From assembly GCA_963798455.1 (NCBI GenBank), contig CAWCTD010000004.1:124001-188000 (forward strand): a DNA stretch of 64,000 bases. Direction: 5' to 3'. The position numbers and the translations under genes are program-made. How positions within the stretch are numbered: the stretch's first letter is position 1; each line of letters begins with the position of its first letter. Under the pieces are notes generated by a model, which did no database searches, was not told the origin of the DNA, and worked only from the letters and a program-made list of their open reading frames with translations. This DNA is from CAWCTD01 sp963798455 (GTDB taxonomy: Bacteria > Acidobacteriota > Terriglobia > Bryobacterales > Bryobacteraceae). Positions 7,864-18,372 of this stretch are shown here, piece after piece.

Positions 7864-9849
7864 ATGCCTTCCATTGAACTGAGCGCCATTCTGGACTCGG
7901 GCGACGAGTCCATCTACAAAGTCCCAACCCAGGCTCCGGGGCCTCCGGGAGCCTTGCCGCTGACCCCGGAGATCATGCGGGAGCACCCTTCCGGCGACCT
8001 GTTCGGCTGGAGCATGGATGCCGCCATGGGCTGGGATCCGGGCAAGCTCGGGGGCAAGGAGATTCTGATCCTCAGCACCCACGGAGGTCTGCGGGCTCCC
8101 GACGGAACGCCCATCGCGTTGGGCCTCCACACCGGGCACTGGGAGGTCAGTCTTCTGGTCGAAGCCGCTGCCCGGGAACTGGCGTCTCTGGGCGCGATCC
8201 CCTTTGCGACCTATTGCAGCGACCCCTGCGACGGCCGCACCCAAGGCACGCCGGGGATGTTCGACAGCCTCGCCTTCCGCAACGACGCCGCAGCGCTGTT
8301 CCGGCGGCAGATCCGCTCGCTGCCCACGCGCAGCGGCGTCCTGGGAGTGGCCACCTGCGACAAGGGAGTGCCTGCCATGATGATGGCGCTGGCCTCCATG
8401 CGCGACCTGCCGTCGGTGCTGGTTCCCGGCGGCGTCATGCTGCTGGCCGAGGATGGCTGGAACGCCGCCGAGGTCCAATCCATCGGCCCTCAGTACCTGC
8501 ACGGGCAGTTGACGCTGGAAGAAGCCGCTTCCGTGGGCTGTCACTCCTGCGCCTCGCCCGGCGGAGGCTGCCAGTTCCTGGGCACGGCGGCCACATCGCA
8601 AGTGGTCGCCGAAGCGCTGGGGCTGACGCTGGCCCACGCGGCGCTGGCGCCCTCGGGCCAGCCCATCTGGCTGGACATGGCGCGCCGGTCGGCCCGCGCC
8701 CTGATGGCCACCGAGCGACGCGGAATTCACGTGCGGGACATCCTCACGGAGGCCTCGATTCGCAATGCTCTGATCACGCACGCCGCTTTCGGCGGATCGA
8801 CCAATCTGATTATTCACGTGGCCGCCGTGGCGCACGCCGCGGGACTGCGCCGGCCGAACCGCGACGACTGGGCGGCGGTCAACGCCAAGGTGCCGCGCCT
8901 GGTCGATGTCCTGCCCAACGGCCCGCGCAATCACCCCACGGTGCAGGTGTTCCTGGCGGGTGGCGTCCCTGAAGTCATGTTGCACCTGAAGCGCGCCGGC
9001 CTGCTGGAACTCGGCGCGCTGACCGCATCCGGTGAGACGCTGGGGACCATGCTGGAATGGTGGGAGAAGTCCAAACGCCGCCAGGTCTTGCGGGAACTCC
9101 TCCAACAGCGTGACGGTGTGGACCCCGGTGACGTGATCATGGACCCCGAGACGGCGATCAGCCGGGGGATCACTTCCACGGTGTGCTTTCCCACCGGGAA
9201 TCTTGCTCCCGAGGGGTCCGTCATCAAGAGCACGGCCATTGATCCCAGCGTGGTGGACGCCGACGGGGTCTACCGCAAGATCGGGCCGGCCCGGGTCTTC
9301 TTCACCGAGACGGCGGTCATCGCCGCGATCAAGAGCACAGGCCCCGATCGCATCAAAGCGGGCGACGTGATCGTGCTCGCCGGGCGCGGTCCCATGGGCA
9401 CCGGAATGGAGGAAGTGTTCGAAGTCACGGTGGCGCTGAAATACCTGGACTTCGGCAAGCACGTGGCCCTGGTGACCGACTCGCGCTTCAGCGGCGTGTC
9501 CACCGGCGCCTGCATCGGGCACGTCTCGCCCGAAGCCCTGGCCGGTGGCCCGCTGGGCAAAGTCCGCGAGGGCGATGCGATCGAGATCATCATCGACCGG
9601 AAGCGGTTGGAGGGCTCGGTCAACATGACCGGCGCGGACGGCAGGGTCTTCGGCCCCGAGGAAGGCGCGCGCGTGCTGGCTTCCCGGCCGCCTCATCCCG
9701 ACCTGGCGCCGGACCCCAGGCTCCCGGCGGACACGCGTCTTTGGGCGGCCTTGCAGGACGTCAGCGGCGGCTCCTGGGGCGGCAGCGTCTTCGACGTCGA
9801 TACGATCCTGGAGGTGCTTCAGAAGGGCAAACAGGCGCTGGGGAAGTAA
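7864..9849 (+). CDS. dehydratase of the YjhG/YagF (D-xylonate dehydratase) type, IlvD/Edd superfamily
   Basis: Fe-S/Mg-dependent sugar-acid dehydratase, 661 aa, very close in length to E. coli YjhG/YagF (about 655). Those enzymes convert D-xylonate to 2-keto-3-deoxy-D-xylonate. Cysteine motifs for the cluster are visible: SDPCDGRTQG, VATCDKGVP and GCHSCASPGGGCQFLG. The C-terminal half has GRGPMGTGMEE and DSRFSGVSTGACIGHVSPEA, typical of the superfamily. It is a single gene divergent from coaD and followed by ileS; no other xylose genes are near. Substrate assignment is from overall resemblance and could be another aldonate. Confidence 0.88.
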   Translation: MPSIELSAILDSGDESIYKVPTQAPGPPGALPLTPEIMREHPSGDLFGWSMDAAMGWDPGKLGGKEILILSTHGGLRAPDGTPIALGLHTGHWEVSLLVEAAARELASLGAIPFATYCSDPCDGRTQGTPGMFDSLAFRNDAAALFRRQIRSLPTRSGVLGVATCDKGVPAMMMALASMRDLPSVLVPGGVMLLAEDGWNAAEVQSIGPQYLHGQLTLEEAASVGCHSCASPGGGCQFLGTAATSQVVAEALGLTLAHAALAPSGQPIWLDMARRSARALMATERRGIHVRDILTEASIRNALITHAAFGGSTNLIIHVAAVAHAAGLRRPNRDDWAAVNAKVPRLVDVLPNGPRNHPTVQVFLAGGVPEVMLHLKRAGLLELGALTASGETLGTMLEWWEKSKRRQVLRELLQQRDGVDPGDVIMDPETAISRGITSTVCFPTGNLAPEGSVIKSTAIDPSVVDADGVYRKIGPARVFFTETAVIAAIKSTGPDRIKAGDVIVLAGRGPMGTGMEEVFEVTVALKYLDFGKHVALVTDSRFSGVSTGACIGHVSPEALAGGPLGKVREGDAIEIIIDRKRLEGSVNMTGADGRVFGPEEGARVLASRPPHPDLAPDPRLPADTRLWAALQDVSGGSWGGSVFDVDTILEVLQKGKQALGK

Positions 9850-9918
9850 GCGCCGGAACCGGTCATCGACAGAGGTCCCGGGGCTCCATCGTGTACGATA
9901 GTGGTTGATCACCCTCAC

Positions 9919-12748
9919 ATGTCATTGAAAGACGTGGACCTCAAGAAGACTATCAACCTGCCTCGGACCGACTTCCCCATGAAGGCCAATCTCCCGCAGA
10001 CGGAGCCGAAACTTCTGGCCCGGTGGGAGCAGGAGGACCTCTATCAGCAGATTCGCCAGGTCCGCGCGGGCCGGCCCGTGTTCGTGCTCCACGATGGACC
10101 GCCCTATGCCAACGGCAACATTCACCTGGGCACGGCGTTCAACAAGATCATCAAGGATTTCATCGTCAAGTCCCGCAGCATGGCGAACTTTGATGCTCCG
10201 TACGTGCCCGGCTGGGACTGCCACGGCCTGCCCATCGAGATCAAGGTGGACGCCGAGCTCGGGCCGCGCAAGGCCCAAATGACAGTGCCCCAGATCCGGG
10301 AGGAGTGCCGCAAGTACGCCCAGAAGTATGTCGATCTGCACCGGCGCGAGTTCAAGCGGCTGGGGGTGTTCGGACAGTGGGAGCGGCCCTATCTGACCAT
10401 GACCGCCGATTACGAAGCGGTCATCGCCGAGGCGTTCGTCGACTTCCTGGACAAGGGCTACGTCTACAAGGGCCTCAAGCCGGTGCACTGGTGCATGCGC
10501 GACCGCACCGCGCTGGCCGAGGCCGAAGTGGAATACGAGGACCACGCCAGCCCGTCCATCTGGGTGCGCTTCGCTTTGACCTCAGACCCCGCCAAGATCG
10601 ACCCATCCCTTGCCGGACGGCGTGTCTGGGGTCTGATCTGGACCACCACGCCGTGGACCATCCCGGCCAACATGGCCATTGCGTTTCACCCGAAGTTCGA
10701 GTACGTGGCGGTGGAGGAGAGAGGCGACGTGTACATCGTCGCCCGGGACCTGCTCAAGGCTACCGCGGAGAAGTGCGGCTGGCCGGATCCCAGAGTCGTG
10801 GCGAGTTTCGCCGGCAGCGCGATGGAAGGCGCCACTTTCCGGCACCCGTTCCTGGAGCGCGATTCGCCGGCATCCTGGCCGAGCACGTGACGCTCGAACA
10901 GGGCACCGGCGCCGTACACACCGCACCCGGCCACGGCCAGGAAGACTACGCTGAGCGGCCAGCAGTACGGAATCGCCATCTATTGCCCGGTGGATGCCGG
11001 CGGCCGCTTCTTTCACGCGGAGGGCGCCGCAGGGCGGCTGCCCGAGGAGATCATCGGCAAGACGGTGTGGGAAGCGAACCCGGTGGTCGTGGACATCCTG
11101 AGAGAGCGCGGCGCACTGCTCGCCGAAGGCCGCCTGGATCACAGCTACCCGCACTGCTGGCGCTGCCACAAGCCGACCATTTTCCGCGCCACCGAGCAGT
11201 GGTTTATCGGCATGGAAACGAACGATCTCCGCGGCCAGGCGCTCGAAGCCATCCAGTCGGTCAAGTGGATCCCCGGCTGGGGCCAGGAGCGCATGAGCGC
11301 AACATGGTGGCGACCGGCCCGACTGGTGCATCTCGCGCCAGCGGGTGTGGGGCGTGCCACATCGTGGTTTTCTACTGCGAGGACTGCGGGGAGCCGCTGA
11401 CCGACCGAAAGTACCTCGACCGCGTGGTGGACCTGTTCCGTCAGCACACCACCGACATCTGGTACGACAGCACCGAAGCGGAGCTGCTGGGACCCGAGGC
11501 GCGCTGCGGGAAGTGCGGCGGCGGAAGGTTCCGCAAAGGAGACCGACATTCTGGACGTGTGGTTCGATTCCGGCTCCAGCCACCTCGGCCGTGCTGAACG
11601 AGAGTTCGGCCTGCCGTGGCCGTGCGATCTCTACATCGAAGGCGGCGATCAGTATCGCGGCTGGTTCCAGAGCTCGCTGCTGGTGGGGGTCGGGCTGAAG
11701 GGCGGCTCACCGTACCGCGCAGTGCGCCACGCACGGCTGGACGCTGGACGGCGAGGGCCGCGCCATGTCCAAGTCCGTGGGCAACATCATCGAGCCCGAA
11801 ACGATCGTCAAGCAGTACGGCGCCGAGGTGCTGCGGCTGTGGGTCGCCTCGCTGGAGTTCACCGAGGACGTGCGGATCTCGGAGACCATCCTGGCGCGGC
11901 TGTCCGAGGCCTACCGCAAGTTGCGCAACACCTTCCGCTTTACGCTGGGCAACCTCTCCGATTTCGATCCGCGAAGGACGCTCTCCCCGCCGGCGAGTTG
12001 CAGGAGCTCGATCAGTGGATCCTGCTGCGCGCCGAGCAACTGATCAAGCAGTGCCGCGACTGGTACCAAGAGCTGGCCTTCCACAAGGTCTACCACGCGG
12101 TCTACGACTTCGCCATCTCCGATCTGAGCGCCCTTTATTTCGACGTGCTCAAGGACCGCCTTTACACCGCCGCTCCTCGATCGCGGCGCGCGGCGCAGCG
12201 CCCAGACGGCTCTCTACCGTCTGACCTACGCCCTGGTGCGCCTGCTTTCTCCGATTCTCACCTTCACCACCGAGGAGGTATGGGGGCATTTCCGAAGACC
12301 ACCGGGCGCGCCTGAAAGCGTTCACCTGGCGCTGTTCCCGGAGCCCGGAGAGCTGGTTCAGGGTCTTGCCGCTCAGCATCGCAAGCGCGCCAGGCATACT
12401 GGGACCGCCTGATGGAGGTCCGCGAGCACGTTCTGAAGAGCCTGGAGGCCGCGCGCCAGGAGAAGTTCATCGGCGCCCCGCTGGAGGCTCGTGTGCACCT
12501 GAAGGCCGGCGGCGACCTTTACCCGCTGCTCGATGAGTATACAGCCGAGCTTGCCGGCGCTGTTCATCGTCTCGCAGGTCCGGCTCGAGCAGCACACCGA
12601 GAAAGTGCTGTCGGTCCATGTGGAGCGCGCCGAGGGCGTCAAGTGTGAGCGTTGCTGGAAGTACACGACCGACGTCGGTTCGGTTGCGGAGCTTCCCACG
12701 GTCTGCGGGGCCTGCGCTGCTGCCGTGGCCGCCATCGTGGGAGGCTGA
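9919..12748 (+). pseudogene. ileS: isoleucyl-tRNA synthetase, interrupted by many small indels
   Basis: Full-length IleS can be read from ATG 9919 to TGA 12748, but in pieces across all three frames. The HIGH motif (GNIHLGTAFNK), the LEQGTGAVHTAPGHG editing-domain motif, the KMSKS loop (AMSKSVGNI) and the C-terminal zinc motif (CERCWKY...CGAC) are all intact. I count at least ten frame switches, near 10860, 10945, 11300, 11325, 11355, 11540, 11590, 11725, 11975, 12190, 12400 and 12560. Most can be undone by adding or removing 1-2 bases; no in-frame nonsense change or motif loss is evident. The span matches a normal IleS of about 940 aa. It is followed directly by lspA-lgt. Either local sequence error or very recent decay. 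Confidence 0.88.
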
Positions 12749-13249
12749 ATGTCACGCCGCCTTTGCGCCTACGGCCTCGCCGCCGCGTGGTTCGCCCTGG
12801 ACCGCGTAACCAAGCTGCTGGTGCAGGACGGGATGAATCCTGAAGATGTCTCCACCGTCATCCCGGGCTTTTTCAACCTCGTGTACACGAAGAACCGCGG
12901 CATTGCTTTCAGCCTGCTCTCGAACAGCGAGAGCGAGTGGCGGTCCTTCTTCCTCATCGGCCTGACGGCGCTGGTGATCGCCTTCGTCGCCAGCATCCTG
13001 TGGCAGAGTTCACCGCGCGGGATGGCCGCCAGCCGATTGTCTCACGTGGGCCTGTCGCTGGTGCTGGGCGGGGCGCTCGGGAACCTCTACGATCGTCTGT
13101 CGGAGGGAGCCGTCACCGACTTCCTGGATTTCTACATGGGCAGCTATCATTGGCCGGCCTTCAACGTGGCCGATAGCGGGCTGACCGTGGGCGTAGCGCT
13201 CATCCTTTGGGACCTTTGGCGCTCCCGGCGCCGGGAGGCCGCGATCTAA
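12749..13249 (+). CDS. lspA: signal peptidase II (prolipoprotein signal peptidase)
   Basis: Inner-membrane aspartic protease, 166 aa, that removes the signal peptide of diacylglyceryl-modified prolipoproteins. Four hydrophobic segments are visible. The two catalytic aspartates lie in GGALGNLYDRL and FNVADSGL, and the early motif YTKNRGIAFSLL is typical. The ATG immediately follows the ileS stop (TGA|ATG), and its own stop is directly followed by the lgt ATG. This places two consecutive steps of lipoprotein maturation in one transcript. ileS-lspA linkage is common in bacteria. Confidence 0.96.
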   Translation: MSRRLCAYGLAAAWFALDRVTKLLVQDGMNPEDVSTVIPGFFNLVYTKNRGIAFSLLSNSESEWRSFFLIGLTALVIAFVASILWQSSPRGMAASRLSHVGLSLVLGGALGNLYDRLSEGAVTDFLDFYMGSYHWPAFNVADSGLTVGVALILWDLWRSRRREAAI

Positions 13250-14038
13250 ATGTTTCCTCAACTGCTCAAGTTCGGCAACTTCTTCATCCCCACCTACGGG
13301 GTGCTGGTCACCTCCGCCTTCTTGATCGCCTTGTGGCTGGCCACCCGGCTGGCCGCGAAAGCCGGCCTGGATAAAGAGGCCGTGCTGAATCTGGGCATTT
13401 ATTGCGGCCTGGCTGGCATTCTCGGCGCCAAGCTCCTGATGATCTTGGTGGACCTGGGCTACTACGTGCGGAACCCGGGAGAGATCTTCTCGCTGGCGAC
13501 TTTGCAGGCGGGCGGAGTCTTCTACGGAGGCCTGATCCTGGCGCTTGTGACCGCCTTTGTGTATATGCGAAGGAAGCGGCTGCCGGTGCTGGCGACGGCG
13601 GACGTTTTTGCTCCCGCGCTCGCGCTAGGGCACGCCATTGGCAGGCTGGGTTGCTTTTCCGCCGGCTGCTGTTGGGGGATCGAGTGCCAGCGAGCCTGGG
13701 CGGTGACTTTCACCAACCCGGTGGCGCACCAACTCGTCGGCACTCCGCTCAACGTTCCGCTCCATCCGACGCAGCTTTACGAGGCCGGCACGGAGACGCT
13801 GAGCTTCGTCATCTTGTACAGCCTCTTCCGCCGCGCCCACAAGCCCGGGGCCATCATCGGTCTCTACCTTGTGCTTTACAGTTGCGCGCGCTTCGTGATC
13901 GAGTTCTTCCGGGCGCCGGAAGGACCCAATCCCTTCGGCGGCCCGCTGACCGGGGCGCAGTGGATCTCCATCGCGTTGCTCCCCCTGGGCGCCTGGCTGC
14001 TGCTCAGGAGACCGCGGGCCCGAAAGGCTGCGCGTTGA
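13250..14038 (+). CDS. lgt: prolipoprotein diacylglyceryl transferase
   Basis: Transfers diacylglycerol from phosphatidylglycerol to the lipobox cysteine, the step before LspA. The protein has 262 aa and about seven membrane segments. The Lgt signature HAIGRLGCFSAGCCWG is complete, as are HPTQLYEA and RFVIEFFR. It starts on the base after the lspA stop. The many lipobox proteins in this window are its expected substrates. Confidence 0.96.
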   Translation: MFPQLLKFGNFFIPTYGVLVTSAFLIALWLATRLAAKAGLDKEAVLNLGIYCGLAGILGAKLLMILVDLGYYVRNPGEIFSLATLQAGGVFYGGLILALVTAFVYMRRKRLPVLATADVFAPALALGHAIGRLGCFSAGCCWGIECQRAWAVTFTNPVAHQLVGTPLNVPLHPTQLYEAGTETLSFVILYSLFRRAHKPGAIIGLYLVLYSCARFVIEFFRAPEGPNPFGGPLTGAQWISIALLPLGAWLLLRRPRARKAAR

Positions 14039-14093
14039 GAGTCCGGCTGAGCTTGCCCTCGGCCTCCGCCAATCGCTAGAGTGAGATAGTCTC

Positions 14094-14861
14094 TTGTCTT
14101 CGCTGGTTACAGATCTCCTGCTGGTCTCGACGGTCACGGCCATTGCGCTGGTGAGCGCGTCGTTCGGCGTGTGGCTTGCCACGGCGCCGCGCGCGGGCCG
14201 GTTCCTGGTCCCCTTCGGAGCGGGTCTGTTGATGGGGATGGCGGCCTTCGGCGTCTGGCCGGAAATGGCGGAGAAGACCGGATGGCTCAGCGGGCTGGCC
14301 GTGCTCGCGCTTGGCTTCGGCCTGCTGTGGTTCGTGGACCGTTTCGTCCACCCGGTATGCCCTTCCTGCTCCCACACGCACGACCACGGCACGTGCAGCG
14401 TAACCCTGCACGGGTTTGCGCTTCCCCTCGTCGCCGCCGCCATACTGCACAGCTTCATGGATGGACTTGCGGTCGCGGCGTCTCATGGGGAAGCAGAGGC
14501 GGGCCTGGCATGGGGAGTCTTCACGGCTGTCGCGGTGCACAAGATACCCGAGGGGCTGGCATATGGAGCGATCCTGCGCGCGGCTGTGCGCTCGCGCTTC
14601 TCGGCCCTCGCTTGGTGCGCGGTGGCGCAGGCGCCCACCATCGTGGGCGGCGCGGTCGAGTCTTTGCTCGCGTCGCGCCTCGGCCAGCAGTGGATGATTT
14701 TTCCCTTGGCGCTGGCGGGGGGCAGCTTCCTCTACCTGGGATTCCACGCGGTACACAGCGAGTTCAAGCGGCGCGGCGCCTTTCCGGCCCTCGCTCCGGC
14801 ACTCAGCGGCGCGGCCGGCGCGGCTATCCTCCAGCAGAGCCTGCGGGTCTTTTTGGGCTAG
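14094..14861 (+). CDS. ZIP family metal transporter (ZupT-like)
   Basis: Integral membrane divalent-metal permease of the ZIP family, 255 aa, likely for zinc or iron uptake. It starts at TTG 14094, as no ATG fits. The two ZIP signature helices are clear: LHSFMDGLAVAAS (H..xDG) and AVHKIPEGLAYG (HxxPEG). A short His/Cys-rich loop (CSHTHDHGTCS) precedes them, typical of a metal-sensing or delivery loop. It sits 55 nt downstream of lgt and may share its transcript. Metal preference cannot be told from the sequence. Confidence 0.87.
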   Translation: MSSLVTDLLLVSTVTAIALVSASFGVWLATAPRAGRFLVPFGAGLLMGMAAFGVWPEMAEKTGWLSGLAVLALGFGLLWFVDRFVHPVCPSCSHTHDHGTCSVTLHGFALPLVAAAILHSFMDGLAVAASHGEAEAGLAWGVFTAVAVHKIPEGLAYGAILRAAVRSRFSALAWCAVAQAPTIVGGAVESLLASRLGQQWMIFPLALAGGSFLYLGFHAVHSEFKRRGAFPALAPALSGAAGAAILQQSLRVFLG

Positions 14862-14890
14862 GCCGGATCACGCATCGGTACTCGCCGGAT

Positions 14891-15001
14891 CAATTTGCCG
14901 GATTGATCGATCACAACCAATCTGATGCAATTAAGGAGATCATCGAGTGGTCCGAACCAGGGAAAGAAGCCACGATCACCATGACCGGATTATCCCAATG
15001 A
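14891..15001 (+). other. short unassigned open frame coupled to the P-type ATPase start
   Basis: Between the ZIP gene and the ATPase a short frame reads ...IDHNQSDAIKEIIEWSE... and ends in a TGA (14999-15001) that overlaps the ATPase ATG (14998) as ATGA. The composition looks coding, but no ATG or convincing ribosome site begins it; TTG codons are the only candidates. It may be the remnant 3' end of a gene once coupled to the ATPase, or chance. Confidence 0.25.
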
Positions 15002-17341
15002 CTGCCAAACCTCCGGTTACGCCTGTACCGCCGCCAGCCGGCCTCACGAGTGATGAAGCCCGCCGCCAGCTCGATCAGTTCGGTCCAAACACAATTCCCG
15101 ACACGACGCAGCATCCACTCCGCAGGGCTCTTGGCAAATTCTGGGCGCCGGTTCCATGGATGCTCGAAGCCGCGGTCGTGCTCGAGTTGGTGCTCGGCAA
15201 GTACGTTGAGGCGTCGATCATCGCGGGTCTTCTGGCGTTCAACGCCGTGCTCGGATTCTTCCAGGAAGGGCGCGCCCAGGCGACGCTTGCCGCGCTGAAG
15301 TCGAGGCTCGCGCTGAACGCCTCAGTCCGCCGGGACAATGCCTGGAGAACCATACCCGCTGCTGGACTGGCGCCGGGCGACATTGTGAAACTCTCGCTTG
15401 GCGCCGTGGTTGCCGCCGACGTGCGTCTGGTCGAAGGCGAGGTCCTGCTCGACCAGTCCATGATCACCGGCGAATCGATCCCCATCGAGGCGGGGCCAGG
15501 CCTGGAAACCTATGCGGGGGCGCTGGTACGGCGCGGCGAAGCCGTCGCGGAGGTCACGGCGACCGGCGTGCGCACAAAGTTTGGACGCACGGCGGAACTG
15601 GTCCGCACCGCGCACGTCGTCAGTTCCCAGCAGAGGGCCGTTCTGCGCGTGGTGCGCAATCTGGCCATGTTCAATAGCGTGATTATCGTGCTGCTGGTGA
15701 CGTATGCCTACGCTCTCAGGATGCCGGTTAGCGAGATTGTTCCCCTGGTGCTCACGGCGGTTCTGGCGTCGATCCCGGTAGCGCTGCCGGCTACCTTTAC
15801 GCTTGCGGCGGCGATCGGCGCGCAGGCTCTGGCCCATCGGGGCGTCCTTCCCACCCGGCTCTCCGCTGTGGATGAAGCGGCAAGTATCGACGTCCTGTGC
15901 TCGGATAAGACGGGCACGTTGACGCGTAACGAGCTGAAGGTGACTAGCCATCCGTCCCATGCGCGGCTTCGACGAGGCGCACGTTCTGGGAATGGCCACC
16001 CTCGCGAGCTCGGATGGCGGGCAGGATCCCGTGGACGGGGCCATCCGCTCGGCCGCCCTGCAAACCGCCGCCTCCGATCTGCCGAAACTAAGTAAGTTCG
16101 TGCCATTCGACCCCGCCACGAAAATGTCCGAGGCCACGGCCGTAGATCCGAGACGGAGCCACGGTGCGCATCGTAAAGGGGGCCTTTGCCGCGGTCATGG
16201 GCCTCACGCCATCCATGCCGTCTGCCCTGACGGCGGCGAATGAACTCGAGGCCCAGGGCTTCCGGGTTCTGGCCGTCGCGGTGGGTCCGCCGGAGGCGAT
16301 GAAGCTCGCAGGAATCATTGCTCTCAGCGACCCGCCAAGAACGGATTCGGCGGCGCTTATTACGGAGTTGCGCGCCTTGGGCGTCCGCACCGTAATGGTG
16401 ACGGGCGATGCCCCGGCGACGGCAGCTATCGTGGCTCGCGCGGTGGGTCTCGATGGAGCGGTCTGTCCACCCGGGCCCATCCCCGACAGCGTACGCGCGC
16501 GAGGATTTCGCGGTCTTCGCCGGCGTTCTTCCGGAGGGAAAGTACAACCTCGTCAAGGCGTTCCAGAAGAGCGGCCACACCGTCGGCATGTGCGGCGACG
16601 GCGCCAACGACGCGCCGGCGTTGCGCCAGGCGCAGATGGGAATCGCGGTGTCAACAGCGACCGACGTCGCCAAGTCGGCCGCCGGCATCGTGCTGACCGA
16701 ACCCGGACTCGGCGGCATTGTCGCTTCGGTAAGAGAAGGCCGCGTGACATTCCAGCGTATTCTGACCTACACGCTGAACTCCGTGATCAAGAAGATCGTG
16801 CAGGTGCTCTTTCTGGCGGTAGGCCTGATCATGACAGGGCAGGCGATCCTGACCCCCATGCTGATGGTCATCCTGATGATCACCGGTGATTTTCTGGCTA
16901 TGTCCCTGACGACGGACAACGTGCGGCCGTCCCCGGCGCCCAATGCCTGGCGGATCGGCCCGTTGACGATCGCGGGCGTCGTGATGGGAATCGGTGAACT
17001 GATCTTTTGCACCGCCGTCCTGGCCGTCGGCAAATTCCGGATGGACCTCGGAATCGAGGCGCTGAGAACCCTGTCCCTGGTCGCGCTCGTGTTCGGCAGT
17101 GAGGCGACGCTCTACGCCGTTCGCGAACGGCGGCGCCTGTGGAACTCCCGCCCAAGCCTCTGGGTGATTATGTCGTCGGTCTGCGACCTTTTGATCATCG
17201 TGACGCTGGCCACGCGCGGAATCGCCATGACGGCGTTGCCGCTTCTCGTTGTGGCCAGCGACGCTTGCCGCGGCGGTCGCCTTCGGATTCGTCTTGGACC
17301 TGGTAAAGGCGCCGGTCTTCAACCGCCTGAAGATTACATAG
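14998..17341 (+). pseudogene. P-type cation ATPase (P3A H+-ATPase-like), several frameshifts
   Basis: Membrane ion pump resembling plasma-membrane type H+-ATPases. Read from ATG 14998, the actuator motif DQSMITGES and the phosphorylation site CSDKTGTLTRNE are in the first frame. The nucleotide-binding part (VPFDPATK, then TVMVTGDAPATAAI) lies in two other frames. The hinge motif MCGDGANDAPALRQA and six or so C-terminal helices return to the first frame. Switches occur near 15950, 16140, 16480 and 17260; repairing the last gives an end at TAG 17341 (about 780 aa, normal for the family). Motifs are intact, so the damage is recent or technical. The ion (H+, or possibly Mg2+) is inferred only from similarity. 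Confidence 0.82.
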
Positions 17342-17457
17342 ATCTGGCGTCACATCGGGAAGGCGCTGGAGGGGGCGAGCGCAAACCTGGTTCCGCGGTT
17401 TCCGCGTAGTGGGGCGGCCCCGCCGCCTCGATTCTGTTCTGATGATCCTCAGTTGTA
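17342..17457. other. convergent intergenic gap
   Basis: Spacer between the ATPase end and the end of the minus-strand gene at 17458. It contains a GC-rich self-complementary stretch (GGGGCGGCCCCGCC) near 17410-17425. That could help terminate transcription, but no T-run follows it. Confidence 0.3.
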
Positions 17458-18363
17458 TCAGGGGGGCGTTTGTTCGGGAGGGGCCTCGTCGAATTTGATG
17501 TGGGTCTCGGCGGAGAACTTACGGAAGGGCGCGTAGCGGAACAGGTGCTCCACCTCCAGGCGGTCGTCGAGGTACTCACGGTGGACCACTGTGGACGGCA
17601 ACAGCGCGCCGTAGGGGCTCATGGCGTAGTCCACAGCCGCTTCATCCCGTAGCCGGTGCCGTCCCTGCGCTCGGCCGGTCCGAATCAAGACACGCAGAGG
17701 GAGGCTGTCGGACTCCCGCACCCACAGCTCGCCTTGGATGGATTCCCGCCGCGCATTGCGGCCCTCGAAGACGGTCACGGAACTGGCCCCGCGAGTCTGG
17801 AGGAAGTTGAAGATCAGGGCCTTGTCAGGGGGGATCTCGCCGTGACCGGCTAATTGGAACTCATAGTCGCCGGCGTGCGGAGGGGCAAACAGGAGAATCA
17901 TCTGGCCGAGGTCAATGGCCGCCGAAGTCAAGCCGTAGGTCTCCAGTTCCCTGAGCATGCGTCTCTTCACGCGGACGTCCCGGGAGCTGGCGCCCAGACT
18001 GAGGGTGAGGCGCGCCGACTCGCGGTTGCGAACCTGCCTGCCGTCGACGGAAATAACCTGCCGGATCTCATGCAGCACGTTGGGGGAGTCGGCTAAGGTC
18101 GAGAATCCGTACTCGGACACGATCTCCCGTGTCTGGAGCCCGGGCTTGCCGGACTGGCCTCGCGGTGCGCCGGGCTGCGGGCGCAGAAGGGAGGGCGCCC
18201 GCCAGGTCTTCTGCACCAGTGTCTCTTCCGAGAGCGCGAGCGGTGCGACCCGGAGGAAGGCCTCGGTCGCTTCGGCCAGCCGGGACAGAACCCGATCGAG
18301 GCGCTCGTCCGCGGCGAGGAGGCACGGAAAAAACAGAACAGCGGCCACGGCGCGGGTGTCCAC
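17458..18363 (-). CDS. hypothetical secreted protein
   Basis: Protein of 301 aa with a short N-terminal hydrophobic stretch (AVAAVLFFPCLLAADE) that looks like a signal peptide, starting at GTG 18363. The rest is soluble and beta-rich in appearance, with the segment DYEFQLAGHGEI and a C-terminal VEHLFRYAPFRKFSAETHIKFDE. That C-terminal wording is reminiscent of outer-membrane lipoprotein carrier-type sheets, but no family can be named. It starts 9 nt beyond the end of the AI-2E family gene on the same strand, so the two are probably co-transcribed. Confidence 0.7.
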   Translation of the reverse strand: MDTRAVAAVLFFPCLLAADERLDRVLSRLAEATEAFLRVAPLALSEETLVQKTWRAPSLLRPQPGAPRGQSGKPGLQTREIVSEYGFSTLADSPNVLHEIRQVISVDGRQVRNRESARLTLSLGASSRDVRVKRRMLRELETYGLTSAAIDLGQMILLFAPPHAGDYEFQLAGHGEIPPDKALIFNFLQTRGASSVTVFEGRNARRESIQGELWVRESDSLPLRVLIRTGRAQGRHRLRDEAAVDYAMSPYGALLPSTVVHREYLDDRLEVEHLFRYAPFRKFSAETHIKFDEAPPEQTPP

Positions 18364-18372
18364 GGCCTGATT

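Noticed and set aside
7786..9918. Very long open frame on the minus strand continuing upstream of coaD across the dehydratase gene
   Set aside because: It is antisense to a well-conserved dehydratase, has no recognisable protein similarity and is explained by the high GC of third codon positions.
12409..12414. TGA in the ileS fragments as another selenocysteine codon
   Set aside because: It appears only because of a frame switch; in the corrected frame the sequence reads CRL-M-EVRE without a stop.
10860..12560. Programmed frameshifting in ileS
   Set aside because: There are too many switches in both directions at unrelated sequences; no known synthetase uses this.
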